A stretch of DNA of 64,000 nucleotides from Streptomyces sp. HUAS 15-9. GTDB taxonomy: Bacteria; Actinomycetota; Actinomycetes; Streptomycetales; Streptomycetaceae. The notes under the pieces are model-generated. The model worked only from the letters and a program-made list of their open reading frames with translations. It was not told the DNA's origin and did not search any database. A program made the translations under genes and the position numbers. The stretch spans positions 7,316,001 to 7,380,000 of the forward strand of contig NZ_CP106798.1 of the NCBI RefSeq assembly GCF_025642155.1, given 5' to 3'. Shown here in pieces: positions 43,730 to 52,932 of the stretch (position 1 is its first letter; each line of letters begins with the position of its first letter).

Positions 43730-44818
43730 ATGAACGATCCCTGGAAGCCGTCCTGGGAGGCCATGGCGGTGTACCGGGCCCGGGTCCGCGGCTGCCTCCT
43801 GGGCGGCGCCCTCGGTGACGCCCTCGGCTATCCCGTGGAGTTCTCCTCCCTCGACCGGATCCGCGCGGCCCACGGCGAACGCGGGGTGACCGGTCTCGTA
43901 CCCGGCGCGCACGGCGTGGTGGGCCGGATCAGCGACGACACCCAGATGACCCTGTTCACCGCCGAGGCCCTCGTCCGGGCCCACGCACGCGAACGCACCA
44001 AGGGCATCGGCGGCGCCTGGTCCCTGCTGCTGCGCCAGGCCTACGAGCGGTGGCTGGAGACCCAGTCGAAGCCCGGCCCGGACCAGGCCGCACCCACCGA
44101 GGACGGCGCCGCGCCGACGGGCCTGATCACCGAGGCGTGGCTGTACTCCCGCCGCGCCCCGGGCAACGCCTGTCTGTCCGGGGTCGCCCAGATGTACGCG
44201 CCCGACCCGTGGCTCACGCTCGACGGCAGGCCGGGGCAGGTCAACCCCGACTCCAAGGGCTGCGGCGCGGTCATGCGCTCGGCCCCCTTCGGCCTCGTCA
44301 ACCTCGCCGACGCCGCCTTCGCCATGGCGGCCCGCGGCGCCCAGATCACCCATGGGCACCCCACCGGCTACTACGCGGCGGGCGCCCTCGCCGCGATCGT
44401 GGCGCATCTCGTCGCCGGGGACTCCCTGGAGGGCTCGGTACTGCGCGCGCTGCGGGAGTTGGAGACCCACCCCGGCCACGAGGAGACGTCGGCCGCCCTG
44501 CGTGAGGCCGTCGACCTTGCCGGGCGGCGTGCGCCGACGGCGGAGAAGGTCGAGTCATTGGGCGAGGGCTGGGTCGCCGAGCAGGCCCTCGCCATCGGCG
44601 TCTACTGCGCCCTGGCGGAGCCCCGCGTCCCGGACGCCCTGCTACTGGCCGTCAACCACTCGGGTGACAGCGACTCCACCGGCTCGATCTGCGGCAACCT
44701 GCTCGGCGCGCACCACGGCGACGTGGGCCTGCCCCACGCCTGGGTGGAACGGGTCGAGGGCCGGGCCCGGATCGCGGCGCTGGCGGACGACCTGGCGGCG
44801 GAGTTCGCAGGGGGCTGA
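43730..44818 (+). CDS. ADP-ribosylglycohydrolase family protein
   Basis: A 362-aa protein from ATG 43730 (GAGGAG 9 nt upstream; GTG 43724 is too close to it). The magnesium-binding motifs are RGCLLGGALGDALGYPVEF, ISDDTQMTLFTAEAL and NHSGDSDSTGSICGNLLGA. The family removes ADP-ribose from arginine or nucleic-acid targets (DraG/ARH-like). Divergent XRE/MmyB regulator suggests local control. Confidence 0.92.
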   Translation: MNDPWKPSWEAMAVYRARVRGCLLGGALGDALGYPVEFSSLDRIRAAHGERGVTGLVPGAHGVVGRISDDTQMTLFTAEALVRAHARERTKGIGGAWSLLLRQAYERWLETQSKPGPDQAAPTEDGAAPTGLITEAWLYSRRAPGNACLSGVAQMYAPDPWLTLDGRPGQVNPDSKGCGAVMRSAPFGLVNLADAAFAMAARGAQITHGHPTGYYAAGALAAIVAHLVAGDSLEGSVLRALRELETHPGHEETSAALREAVDLAGRRAPTAEKVESLGEGWVAEQALAIGVYCALAEPRVPDALLLAVNHSGDSDSTGSICGNLLGAHHGDVGLPHAWVERVEGRARIAALADDLAAEFAGG

Positions 44819-44875
44819 GCGGGGTCGTCTGTGGCAGTCTGAGCGGGTACGCGACCCCAGGAAGGGAGCCGTTCC

Positions 44876-45181
44876 ATGCCCGTCGAACCGCTGTCCCAGA
44901 AGGAGATCGAGGACCGGCTCGCCGAGCTGCCGGGCTGGTCGCTCGACGGGGACCGCATCACCCGTTCGTACCGGCTCGGCTCGCACTTCGCCGCGGCGGC
45001 GCTGGTCGTGCACATCGCCCGGATCCAGGACGAGCTCGACCACCACTCCGACCTCACCCTCGGCTACAACACGGTGACCCTGTCCGTGAACACGCACAGC
45101 GCCGGCGGTGCCGTCACCGCCAAGGACTTCGGACTGGCCCGCCGAGTGGAGGACATCGCCCCAGGTCACGGGGCACACTGA
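44876..45181 (+). CDS. phhB: 4a-hydroxytetrahydrobiopterin dehydratase (pterin-4a-carbinolamine dehydratase)
   Basis: A 101-aa protein. The family motif DELDHHSDLTLGYNTVTLSVNTHSAGG is intact with the catalytic His pair. It dehydrates the pterin product of aromatic amino-acid hydroxylases. No phenylalanine hydroxylase is adjacent. Only 5 nt separate it from the next methyltransferase gene. Confidence 0.92.
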   Translation: MPVEPLSQKEIEDRLAELPGWSLDGDRITRSYRLGSHFAAAALVVHIARIQDELDHHSDLTLGYNTVTLSVNTHSAGGAVTAKDFGLARRVEDIAPGHGAH

Positions 45182-45186
45182 GGTAC

Positions 45187-45945
45187 GTGCTGGATTACGA
45201 CAAGGAAGCCGACGCCTACGACGCCTCACGCGGCGGCGAACCACGGGCCGAGGCGGCCGCCGACGCCGTCCTCGGCCTGATCCCCGACGGCACCCGCCGA
45301 CTCCTCGACCTCGCCTGCGGCACCGGCATCGTGACCCGGCGGCTGGCGGCGGCCCGGCCGGGAATGACGGTCACGGGCGCCGACCTCGCCCCCGGCATGG
45401 CACGGATGGCCGCCGCCCGCCTGCCCGGCTCGGTTGTCCTGGCCGACAGCCGCCGACTCCCGTTCCCCGACGGGACGTTCGACGCGATCATCAGCGTCTG
45501 GCTGCTGCACCTGATGGACGATCCCGCCGACGTCGGCCCCATCCTCGCCGAGTGTTCCCGCGCGCTCAGGCCGGGCGGGGTGTACGTCACCACGGTCGAC
45601 AAGGCCGAGGCGCACGACGTGGGCAGCGACATCGACGCCGTCCTGGTCCCACGGCCACGCCGCCCCGCCCCCGACGCGACCGGCACGGTGCTCGCGCACG
45701 CCGCGGAGCACGGACTCCTCCCCGAGGGGAGGGCGTCCTTCCCCGGCCTGGGACAGGGCCGCAGCCCCCGCGGCACCATCGCCAATCTGCGGCGCGGCTG
45801 GTTCACCCTGCTGACGCCCGACGACCCGCTGACGGAGCGGCTCGCCGAGGCGCTGGCGGCCCTGCCGGACCAGGACCGGCCCCGCCCCGACCCCCGTTTC
45901 CACGTGCGGTCCTTCAGGAAGCGGCAGGCCGGCCGAACTCCATGA
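45187..45945 (+). CDS. Class I SAM-dependent methyltransferase
   Basis: A 252-aa protein from GTG 45187, which is only 5 nt after the phhB stop. Motif I LDLACGTGIVTRRLA, then GADLAPGM and post-I segment FDAIISVWLLHLMDD. Substrate unknown. Its last 32 bp overlap the convergent hypothetical gene. Confidence 0.87.
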   Translation: MLDYDKEADAYDASRGGEPRAEAAADAVLGLIPDGTRRLLDLACGTGIVTRRLAAARPGMTVTGADLAPGMARMAAARLPGSVVLADSRRLPFPDGTFDAIISVWLLHLMDDPADVGPILAECSRALRPGGVYVTTVDKAEAHDVGSDIDAVLVPRPRRPAPDATGTVLAHAAEHGLLPEGRASFPGLGQGRSPRGTIANLRRGWFTLLTPDDPLTERLAEALAALPDQDRPRPDPRFHVRSFRKRQAGRTP

Positions 45946-46381
45946 TCCAGTTGGTCACCCAGGTCTCTCCGCCGTCCACCGAGAACGCCTGCTCCCAGCG
46001 GGCCGCGGCGGGGGAGACCCCCGACCAGACGAACCGCACCCGTACGTCCTTCCCGTCGTGCGTGTCGTCGCCGTAGAACTCGCCGCGGTCGCCGCTGAAC
46101 CGGCCGAAGACCGGTGGGAAGAGCGTCCCGCTGCGGCTGGAGGCCCAGTTCAGCGACCAGTCGCCGGTCTCCCGGTCGAAGAGCCGCAGGGTCGCGCCCC
46201 GGTACCCGAGGCGCGGCATGTCGATCTCGTCGATGTTCGCGGCCCCGCCGAACAGCGGCCGGCAGTGGCTGGTGGCGGCGAACTCCTCCCAGTCGCTGCC
46301 GGGGTCCAGGAAGTCGGTGCGGCGGCGGTTGGTGATCTCCCACTCGCCGTGGAAGAAGTCGAAGTCGTGCGGGCTGCTCAT
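45914..46381 (-). CDS. Conserved hypothetical protein (DUF1579-like)
   Basis: A 155-aa protein starting MSSPHDFDFFHGEWEITNRR, with a beta-rich pattern ending in WVTNWIMEFGR, similar to the lipocalin-like DUF1579 family. Function unknown. It begins in an ATGA overlap with the end of the upstream minus-strand gene, so the two are coupled. Confidence 0.75.
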   Translation of the reverse strand: MSSPHDFDFFHGEWEITNRRRTDFLDPGSDWEEFAATSHCRPLFGGAANIDEIDMPRLGYRGATLRLFDRETGDWSLNWASSRSGTLFPPVFGRFSGDRGEFYGDDTHDGKDVRVRFVWSGVSPAAARWEQAFSVDGGETWVTNWIMEFGRPAAS

Positions 46382-46857
46382 GAACGGTCTCCCGTGGTTC
46401 CTTGGGGCAGGCTGTCGGTCAAGTAGGCCTTCAGATCCGGGACTTCGGGCGCGAGCAGATGCCGTACCCAGGCGTCCCGCTCGTGCTGGATCGGCGGGAG
46501 CTCCCACACGCAGCCGATCCAGGGCAGCTCCGGCCGGACGAAGCGCGTCGGGTCCTCGTCGGGGCAGCCGAGCACCGGCTGGCCCGCCGAGGCGCCCCGG
46601 AAGTGCAGGACGTTGTCCCACACCCAGCTGTACGCGTTCAGATAGGCGCCGGTGTCCCCGCCCCGGTGCAGCACGACGAACGTCGCGGGCGGCATGCCGT
46701 CCGGCTCCGGCAGCAGCTGCGGCAGGATCGCGTACGCCGCCTTCTCCACCTCGGGCGCGATGCCCGCCGGGTCCGCGGTGACGTGATAGCGCTTGACATG
46801 TCGGCCGGCCACCTCGATCGGTGGCAGCACGGTCAGCAGTTTCTCCTTGAAGGCCAT
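46378..46857 (-). CDS. Conserved hypothetical protein
   Basis: A 159-aa protein starting MAFKEKLLTVLPPIEVAGRHVKRYHV. It has no signal peptide or membrane segment and no motif I recognise; Trp-rich middle (YSWVWDNVLHFRG). It is divergent from the WYL regulator across a 40-nt gap holding that regulator's palindrome, so it is a likely target of it. Confidence 0.72.
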   Translation of the reverse strand: MAFKEKLLTVLPPIEVAGRHVKRYHVTADPAGIAPEVEKAAYAILPQLLPEPDGMPPATFVVLHRGGDTGAYLNAYSWVWDNVLHFRGASAGQPVLGCPDEDPTRFVRPELPWIGCVWELPPIQHERDAWVRHLLAPEVPDLKAYLTDSLPQGTTGDRS

Positions 46858-46880
46858 GCACGGGACGCTAGGCCCGCTTC

Positions 46881-46899
46881 ACTGACATCCTGTGTCAGT
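46881..46899. promoter_or_regulatory. Palindromic operator of the WYL regulator
   Basis: ACTGACA (46881-46887), spacer TCCTG, TGTCAGT (46893-46899): perfect 7-bp arms in the gap between the divergent hypothetical gene and the WYL regulator, running into the regulator start at 46898. Position makes autoregulation likely. Confidence 0.6.
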
Positions 46900-47866
46900 G
46901 AAGTCCAGCCGACTCGTCTCGATCCTCCTGCTCCTGCAGACCCGGGGCCGGATGACCGCCGCCCAGCTCGCCGAGGAACTGGAGGTCTCCGTCCGCACGG
47001 TCTACCGGGACGTCGAGGCCCTGAGCGCGGCGGGCGTTCCGCTGTACGGCGACGCGGGCCACGCCGGCGGCTACCGCCTCCTCGACGGCTACCGCACCCG
47101 CCTGACCGGTCTGACCACCGACGAGGCCGAGGCCCTCTTCCTCGCGGGCGCCCCCGGCCCCGCCGCCGACCTGGGCCTCGGCCCGGGGCTGGCCGCCGCC
47201 CAGCTGAAGGTGCGGGCCGCGCTCCCACCGGAACTGCGCGCCCACGCCGACCGCATCAGCGGCCGCTTCCACCTCGACGCCCCCGGCTGGTACGCCGACG
47301 CCGACGACACCCCGCACCTGGCCGCCGTCGCCGACGCCGTCTGGAACGGCCGCGTCCTCGACGTCCTGTACCGCCGCTGGCGCGAACCCACCGACGTACG
47401 GCGCCGCCTGGACCCGTACGGACTGGTCCTGAAGGCAGGCCGCTGGTACGTCGTCGCCGGACCGGGCCCGCGTACCTTCCGGGTCGACCAGATCCTCGAA
47501 CTGACCGTCTCCAGCGAGGAGTTCACCCGTCCCGAGGACTTCGACCTGGCCGCCTACTGGACGGCGTACCAGCGGGAGTTCCACGACCGGCTGCGCGGGG
47601 GAGAGGCACGGGTCCGACTGGCCCCGGGTGCCCGGCTGCCCGGATCGGCAGGTGCGGCGGCGGTCTACAACGGCCGTACGGACGAGAGGGGTTGGACTCT
47701 GGCCACCGTCCCCATCGAGTCCGTCGACCACGCCCACGCCGAGTTCCTGCGCCTGGGCACGGACATCGAGGTCCTCGCACCCGCCGAGCTGCGCGAGCGC
47801 ATCGCGCGGACCGTCACCGAACTGGCCGAAATCTACGGCAACTCACCGGCGGGCGGCGGCGACTGA
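46898..47866 (+). CDS. WYL-domain transcriptional regulator (YafY/PafBC type)
   Basis: A 322-aa protein from GTG 46898 (GTG 46892 possible). The N-terminal HTH is RMTAAQLAEELEVSVRTVYRDVEALSAAGVPLYGDAG; the WYL domain reads RVLDVLYRRWREPTDVRRRLDPYGLVLKAGRWYVVA; a C-terminal extension follows. It likely senses a ligand through WYL and controls the divergent gene. The start lies in the palindrome, so the mRNA may be leaderless. Confidence 0.9.
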   Translation: MKSSRLVSILLLLQTRGRMTAAQLAEELEVSVRTVYRDVEALSAAGVPLYGDAGHAGGYRLLDGYRTRLTGLTTDEAEALFLAGAPGPAADLGLGPGLAAAQLKVRAALPPELRAHADRISGRFHLDAPGWYADADDTPHLAAVADAVWNGRVLDVLYRRWREPTDVRRRLDPYGLVLKAGRWYVVAGPGPRTFRVDQILELTVSSEEFTRPEDFDLAAYWTAYQREFHDRLRGGEARVRLAPGARLPGSAGAAAVYNGRTDERGWTLATVPIESVDHAHAEFLRLGTDIEVLAPAELRERIARTVTELAEIYGNSPAGGGD

Positions 47867-47904
47867 GACGGGAACCGTCCGTCCTCCCCAAGGAGGTACG
47901 TCAC

Positions 47905-47997
47905 GTGAAGCACCCGCATCCCCCCGCCCACCGCAGACGCGGCAGCGCCGTCCTCTCCGCGCTCACCGCGGTGGCCGCCCTGGTCGGCGCCGGTTGA
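47905..47997 (+). pseudogene. Signal-peptide stump of a lost secreted protein
   Basis: AAGGAGG 9 nt upstream and GTG 47905 begin a clear Sec/Tat-like signal (HRRRGSAVLSALTAVAALVGAG), but the frame stops after 30 codons at 47997 in the middle of the GH74 stump. What followed is not identifiable. See the finding on the tail-to-tail fusion. Confidence 0.65.
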
Positions 47998-48166
47998 ACA
48001 CGATGCCGGGGACGAAACCGCCGCCGTCGATACGGGCGTTCTTCCAGGTGCAGGTGTCGGCCGCGAGCGTGACCTTCGGGGAGCTCGCGGCCAGGGCGGG
48101 CGGACTGCCCGCGAGCAGGCCGGCGGCCAGCGCCGGCACGGCCGTGAGGATGCGGGTTCTTCGCAC
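47993..48166 (-). pseudogene. 5' stump of a GH74 xyloglucanase gene
   Basis: From GTG 48166 it reads a signal peptide (TRILTAVPALAAGLLAGS...ALAA) and then CTWKNARIDGGGFVPGIVFN, the start of GH74 xyloglucanases, which normally go on with a seven-bladed double propeller of over 700 aa. Here the similarity ends at about 47993 and an unrelated frame continues to a stop at 47963. It lies downstream of the GH48 gene, as expected for a cellulase cluster. Confidence 0.75.
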
Positions 48167-48192
48167 GGGAGGAGTCCTCTCCTGGGAGGGAG

Positions 48193-48221
48193 GGCGGTCC
48201 CCAGTGCGGGTGGGGACCGCC
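48193..48221 (-). terminator. Terminator hairpin after the GH48 cellulase gene
   Basis: GGCGGTCCCC (48193-48202) and GGGGACCGCC (48212-48221) form a perfect 10-bp stem with a 9-nt loop. A smaller hairpin GCCCC-GAA-GGGGC (48230-48242) lies between it and the GH48 stop. They separate GH48 from the GH74 stump. Confidence 0.6.
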
Positions 48222-48249
48222 GAAGAAGCGCCCCGAAGGGGCAGGCGAA

Positions 48250-51174
48250 CTACTCGAGGAGTTCCGCGTACGAGCCCATGGCCAGGGCGATGTCCGCCTG
48301 GGCCCAGAAGCGGTGGTAGGTGAAACTCGGTGCGGCGCCGCCTGCCAGATAGCTCTCGATCTTCGACCAGGCCGGGTCGTTCTTGTAGAAGGACCGGATC
48401 GAGGAGAACGTCGAGGAGGAGTTGATCGCGTCGCCGTTCGGCATCTTCCCGCTCCAGCCGCTCGGGACGTACACGCCGTCGTCGAAGCGGTCGTAGTCGG
48501 CGCGGGTCTCCGGGAGGGCGATGCCCAGGCCGTCCTGGTAGTTGTTCCACATGCCGTCGAGGAGTGCCTTGGCCGTCGACCTCGCGGTCGCGTCACCGGA
48601 CTTGGCGGCGTAGTACGTCAGGGTCTTGGCGTACGCGGCGGCCACGCCGACATCGTTCGTGTAGTCGGCGACGGTGACGTGAAGTCCGGTGTTGGAGCCG
48701 GGACTTGACGCGTTCCAGGTGTCTGGCTGACCGGACCACTGGAGGGTGGAGGGGATGAGGTAGGTGCCGTCGGGGTTGATCGTGGTCCTGGACAGCGCCC
48801 ACTTGACCCACTTGTCGAGGACGGCCTTGGCCGTGGCGTTCCCCGTCTGCTGGTAGTACTCGGCGACCCGCTCCATCGACCACGCCTGGAAGCCGAACCA
48901 CTGGTTGGACGGCGGGTCGTGGTAGACGGGCTGCCAGTCGTAGTACATGCCGTAGAAGGTGGGCGTACCGGACGGCGGGGTGGCGTACCGGCCCTGCCAG
49001 CTGTTGGTCGCGCCGCCCGCGATGGCGCCCTCGGACGACTGGAGCCAGCGGTAGAACTCCAGTTGCCGGCCCAGCGAGGTCGACCAGTCCGCCGCGCCCG
49101 TCGCCGACTTGGGCTTCAGATCGGCGTACGAGCTGAGCGCGTAGGCGGCCAGGGGGTTCTGGTAGCCGCCGTGGACATGGCTGGAGCCGATGCGCCAGGC
49201 CCAGCCCGCGCTGCTGTCGGTGGCGCCGCCCCAGGCGTAGTACCAGGACAGCAGATAGTCGGAGGAGTTCTTGCCGGTGCCCGCCGCGCAGGTGGAGGGA
49301 CCGACACAGTTTCCGATCTTCTTGAAGTACTTGTCGTACATCGCGTACCGCAGATAGTCGCCCATCTTCGCGGCCTTGCCGACGGTGACCGACACGTCCC
49401 CGCCCTTGCCCTGCGCCTTCGCCCATACGTCCGCCCAGTACGCGGCCTGCACCGCGCGAGCGTCCGCGTCCGGGGCGTCCGTGTACTTCCACTGCTTGGC
49501 GTAGGAGGAGTCGCCGGTGAACAGGTCCAGATAGCCGTTGCTGCCGCCGTACTTGAAGGCGTCACAGGTCGGCTGCGGGACCGTCTCCCAGACGGACTCC
49601 TGCGGGCCGCGCTGGAAGGTGTTGATGTAGGAGGGTCCGGTGGCCGTCGGGCCCGCCTCGCACTTGCCGGGTTCGTTGCCGTAGCCGTAGACGTTGTCCA
49701 CGTCCTGCAGCCAGTGCATGCCGTAGACGTCGTCCGTGCCGTACGCCGACTTCAGCTCACCGGCGATCGGATCCGAACCGACCGACACCGAGGTGTCCAG
49801 CTTCGCCGGGTACTCGTCGGGCGTGTCCAGCTCGGGTGCGTACGTCGCCGGCTTCGAGGCGTTGTAGAAGGAGTTGGTCGGCTGGTCGGCATGGGTCGGG
49901 ATGATGTACTTCTCCATCAGATCCCAGGCGCCGTTGAACTTGGACCAGTCACCCGTGACCCTGCCGTACATGGCCTGCAGCCAGAGAAGGTAGCTGTACG
50001 CCTCCGACGTGGTCTCATGTCCATGGTCCGGGGCCTCGACGATCAGCGTCTCGACCGAGTGGTAGGGGATGCCCTCGGGGGAGAAGTAGCCGTTCGCCGG
50101 GTTGGTGATCTTCCCGTAGAGGTCCAGGAAGCGGGCGTCGTACGCCTTCGACCCCGCGAGCTCCGTCACCGTGACCGTCGCCTTGGTGTGGCCGGTGGCC
50201 GAGGCGGTGAAGGTCGCCGCGCCCGTGCCGGAGGAGTCGGCCGCGATGGTCACCGTCTGGGCGGTGTTCCAGTTGGACGGTGTGAAGGTGAGCGACGAAC
50301 CGCCGGTGACCGACAGCCCGGTGTTGCCGTCCGTACGGGCCACGCCCACCGTCACATCGGCGCTCGGCTGCGTCGACAGCTTCACCGAGAAGGTGCCGGT
50401 CTTCCCCTGCTGGACGCCCAGTTGGGCGGGCGAGGCCACCAGGGCGGGGCCCGAGGCGACCGTGATGCCGACGGGAGTGGAGGTGCCGGAGGCACCCAGG
50501 CTGTCGTACGCCTTCGCCACCAGGGAATGACTGCCCACGGTCAAACTTGACACGGAGAGCGTGTACGGGGCGCTCGTGTCCGTCCCGAGCAGTGTGGTGT
50601 CGTCGTAGAACTCGACCTTGCTCACCGTGGCGTTGTCGGCCGCGGCTGCCGTCGCCGCGAGCGGTACGGCCTCGCCCTGTGTGTAGACGGCGCCCGCGGC
50701 GGGACTGGTCAGCACGGTGACCGGCGGCTGGTGCGCGCCCGTGCAGGCCGTGCCGTTGACCGCGAAGGCGGCCGGGGCCGTGTTGGTGCCGCTGTAGCTG
50801 AACTGCGCGCCGGTCGAGACGGCGGCGCCCGTGGCGATCGTGCCGTTGTACGAGGCGTTCCGCACGGTGATCGACTGGCCGGACTGCGACCAACTGCCGT
50901 TCCAGCCGTTCACGAGCTTCTGATTGCCCGCGTAGCCGTACGTCAGCGTCCAGCCGTCGATCGGGTCCGTGCCGCGGTTGGTGAGGGTGAGGTCGGCGGT
51001 GAAACCGGAGCCCCAGTCATTGGTCCTGTAGTCGACGCTGCACTGAACCGTCGCCGCCTGTGCGGGAGTCGTCCCCGTGGCGAGCATCGACAGGGGAAGG
51101 GCGAGCGCGGCGACGACGGCGGTCCATAACCGCCGTACGGCTCTGCGCCTACGTCCGGAATGTCCGGGATGCAT
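48250..51174 (-). CDS. GH48 cellulase (reducing-end cellobiohydrolase) with CBM2
   Basis: A 974-aa secreted enzyme. Signal peptide about 1-40; CBM2 about 41-140 ([28 protein letters not shown]); an Ig-like module about 150-235; a further beta-module about 240-335; GH48 domain about 340-974. The proton donor Glu is in [10 protein letters not shown] and the [15 protein letters not shown] region is typical of GH48. GH48 enzymes are processive and work on crystalline cellulose. A CebR-type box lies 57 nt upstream of the start. AAGGAGG precedes ATG 51174. Confidence 0.93.
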   Translation of the reverse strand: MHPGHSGRRRRAVRRLWTAVVAALALPLSMLATGTTPAQAATVQCSVDYRTNDWGSGFTADLTLTNRGTDPIDGWTLTYGYAGNQKLVNGWNGSWSQSGQSITVRNASYNGTIATGAAVSTGAQFSYSGTNTAPAAFAVNGTACTGAHQPPVTVLTSPAAGAVYTQGEAVPLAATAAAADNATVSKVEFYDDTTLLGTDTSAPYTLSVSSLTVGSHSLVAKAYDSLGASGTSTPVGITVASGPALVASPAQLGVQQGKTGTFSVKLSTQPSADVTVGVARTDGNTGLSVTGGSSLTFTPSNWNTAQTVTIAADSSGTGAATFTASATGHTKATVTVTELAGSKAYDARFLDLYGKITNPANGYFSPEGIPYHSVETLIVEAPDHGHETTSEAYSYLLWLQAMYGRVTGDWSKFNGAWDLMEKYIIPTHADQPTNSFYNASKPATYAPELDTPDEYPAKLDTSVSVGSDPIAGELKSAYGTDDVYGMHWLQDVDNVYGYGNEPGKCEAGPTATGPSYINTFQRGPQESVWETVPQPTCDAFKYGGSNGYLDLFTGDSSYAKQWKYTDAPDADARAVQAAYWADVWAKAQGKGGDVSVTVGKAAKMGDYLRYAMYDKYFKKIGNCVGPSTCAAGTGKNSSDYLLSWYYAWGGATDSSAGWAWRIGSSHVHGGYQNPLAAYALSSYADLKPKSATGAADWSTSLGRQLEFYRWLQSSEGAIAGGATNSWQGRYATPPSGTPTFYGMYYDWQPVYHDPPSNQWFGFQAWSMERVAEYYQQTGNATAKAVLDKWVKWALSRTTINPDGTYLIPSTLQWSGQPDTWNASSPGSNTGLHVTVADYTNDVGVAAAYAKTLTYYAAKSGDATARSTAKALLDGMWNNYQDGLGIALPETRADYDRFDDGVYVPSGWSGKMPNGDAINSSSTFSSIRSFYKNDPAWSKIESYLAGGAAPSFTYHRFWAQADIALAMGSYAELLE

Positions 51175-51230
51175 GTGCTGGTTCCTCCTTGTGCTGACGA
51201 AACGTGGGGAGTAGTCAAGGCTTGAACCAG

Positions 51231-51244
51231 TGGGAGCGCTCCCA
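51231..51244. promoter_or_regulatory. Perfect CebR-type operator
   Basis: TGGGAGCGCTCCCA, the 14-bp palindrome bound by the cellobiose-responsive repressor CebR in Streptomyces. It sits between the divergent GH48 and GH5 genes, 57 nt from the GH48 start, so cellulase expression should be induced by cello-oligosaccharides. Confidence 0.85.
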
Positions 51245-51373
51245 TAGTGGGGACAGGGGTGAGAGCGGTCAAGATGCTTGAAGAGTCGAAAAGATTCGAC
51301 GACTCCGTTGAGGAAATGTCAGCCGACTCCCCTGTCCATCTTCGTCACTTGGCGCTACCTTCCTTCGCACCAG

Positions 51374-51387
51374 TGGGAGCGATTCCG
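51374..51387 (+). promoter_or_regulatory. Imperfect CebR-like box before the GH5 gene
   Basis: TGGGAGCGATTCCG matches the CebR consensus at 11 of 14 positions, with the left half perfect. It lies 47 nt before the GH5 start codon and could give GH5/GH6 their own CebR control. Confidence 0.5.
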
Positions 51388-51433
51388 TTCAGTCGACGCG
51401 TCCGGCACGCGTCCGAGCTGCAAGGAGTCGCTC

Positions 51434-52906
51434 ATGCGACACCCCCCGCGTTCACTACTTTTAGCCGTCGCCGGTGCGGTCGCCCTCGTCGGGACCGCAC
51501 TGGCGCCGGTGGTCTCGGCGTCCGGGGCCACGCCCGCCTGCACGGTCGAGTACTCCGTCACCGGCCAGTGGGACACCGGCTTCCAGGGTGCCGTGAAGAT
51601 CACCAACAACACGGCCGCGCTGAGTGGTTGGAGCCTCACCTTCGACTTCGCGAACGGCCAGAAGGTCACCCAGGGCTGGAGCGCCAAGTGGTCCCAGTCC
51701 GGCACCACCGTGACCACCGCCAACGAGAGCTGGAACGGCTCGCTCGGCACCGGCGCGAGTGTCAGCGCCGGGTTCCTCGGCTCCTGGTCGGGCAGCAACG
51801 CCGTACCGACCGCGTTCAAGCTCAACGGGACGACGTGCAACGCGGATGCGGAGCCCTCGCCCACCCCTACCGAGCCGCCACCGGGCAACGGCAACGCACC
51901 CGCCCTGCACGTCTTGGGCAACAAGCTCGTCGACGCCGACGGCAAGACCCGCCGGCTGCTCGGTGTGAACCGCTCCGGCGGTGAGTTCATGTGCGTCCAG
52001 GGCTATGGCATCTGGGACGGTCCCGTGGACGACGCGGCGATCAAGGCGATCGCCGACTGGAAGGCAAACGCCGTACGCATCCCGCTCAACGAGGAGTGCT
52101 GGCTGGGCCTTTCCAACATCAAGCCCGAGTACGCCGGCGCCAACTACATCAACGCCGTCAAGGACCTGGTGGCCCGGGTCGAGGCGCACGGCATGACACC
52201 GGTCCTCGAACTCCACTGGTCCTACGGCCAGTACACCGGCAACTCCGCGGGCTGCTCCGACGTGCACGCCAGCTGCCAGAAGCCGATGCCCGACATGCAG
52301 TACAGCCCGTCGTTCTGGTCCTCGGTGGCCAGCACCTTCAAGAGTGACCCGGCCGCCGTGTTCGACCTGTTCAACGAGCCGTACCCGGACCGGGCGACCT
52401 CCACCACCACCCAGGCCTGGCAGTGCTGGAAGGACGGCGGCAACTGCCCCGGCATCTCCTACGAGGTCGCCGGCATGCAAGACCTCGTCGACGCCGTACG
52501 CGGCACCGGCGCCAAGAACGTCATCATGGCGGGCGGGCTCGCGTACTCCAACGACCTGAGCCAGTGGCTGACGTACCGGCCCACCGACCCGGCCGGCAAT
52601 CTCGTCGCCGCCTACCACGTCTACAACTTCAACACCTGCGCGAACGAGAGCTGCTGGAACTCCACCCTCGCCCCGGTCGCGGCCCAAGTCCCGCTGGTCG
52701 CCGGGGAGGTCGGTGAGAACACCTGCTCGCACGCGTTCGTCGACCGGGTCATGAAGTGGTTCGACGACCGGAACCTGTCCTACCTCGGCTGGACCTGGAA
52801 CACCTGGGACTGCTCCTCCGGCCCTTCCCTGATCACCGGCTTCGACGGAACCCCCACCGCGTACGGCATCGGCCTGCGCGACCACCTGCGCGCCATCAAC
52901 CCGTAG
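51434..52906 (+). CDS. GH5 endoglucanase with CBM2; TTA codon at position 10
   Basis: A 490-aa secreted enzyme. ATG 51434 has AAGGAG 6 nt upstream. Signal about 1-32, CBM2 about 36-135, Pro/Thr linker about 141-153, GH5 domain about 155-490 with acid/base Glu in VFDLFNEP and nucleophile Glu in LVAGEVGEN. The tenth codon is TTA (51461-51463), a leucine codon read only by bldA tRNA in Streptomyces and mostly found in development-linked genes. It is followed 26 nt later by the GH6 gene, probably in one transcript. Confidence 0.93.
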   Translation: MRHPPRSLLLAVAGAVALVGTALAPVVSASGATPACTVEYSVTGQWDTGFQGAVKITNNTAALSGWSLTFDFANGQKVTQGWSAKWSQSGTTVTTANESWNGSLGTGASVSAGFLGSWSGSNAVPTAFKLNGTTCNADAEPSPTPTEPPPGNGNAPALHVLGNKLVDADGKTRRLLGVNRSGGEFMCVQGYGIWDGPVDDAAIKAIADWKANAVRIPLNEECWLGLSNIKPEYAGANYINAVKDLVARVEAHGMTPVLELHWSYGQYTGNSAGCSDVHASCQKPMPDMQYSPSFWSSVASTFKSDPAAVFDLFNEPYPDRATSTTTQAWQCWKDGGNCPGISYEVAGMQDLVDAVRGTGAKNVIMAGGLAYSNDLSQWLTYRPTDPAGNLVAAYHVYNFNTCANESCWNSTLAPVAAQVPLVAGEVGENTCSHAFVDRVMKWFDDRNLSYLGWTWNTWDCSSGPSLITGFDGTPTAYGIGLRDHLRAINP

Positions 52907-52932
52907 CCCCCACCGAAGAAGGAGCCCCACTC

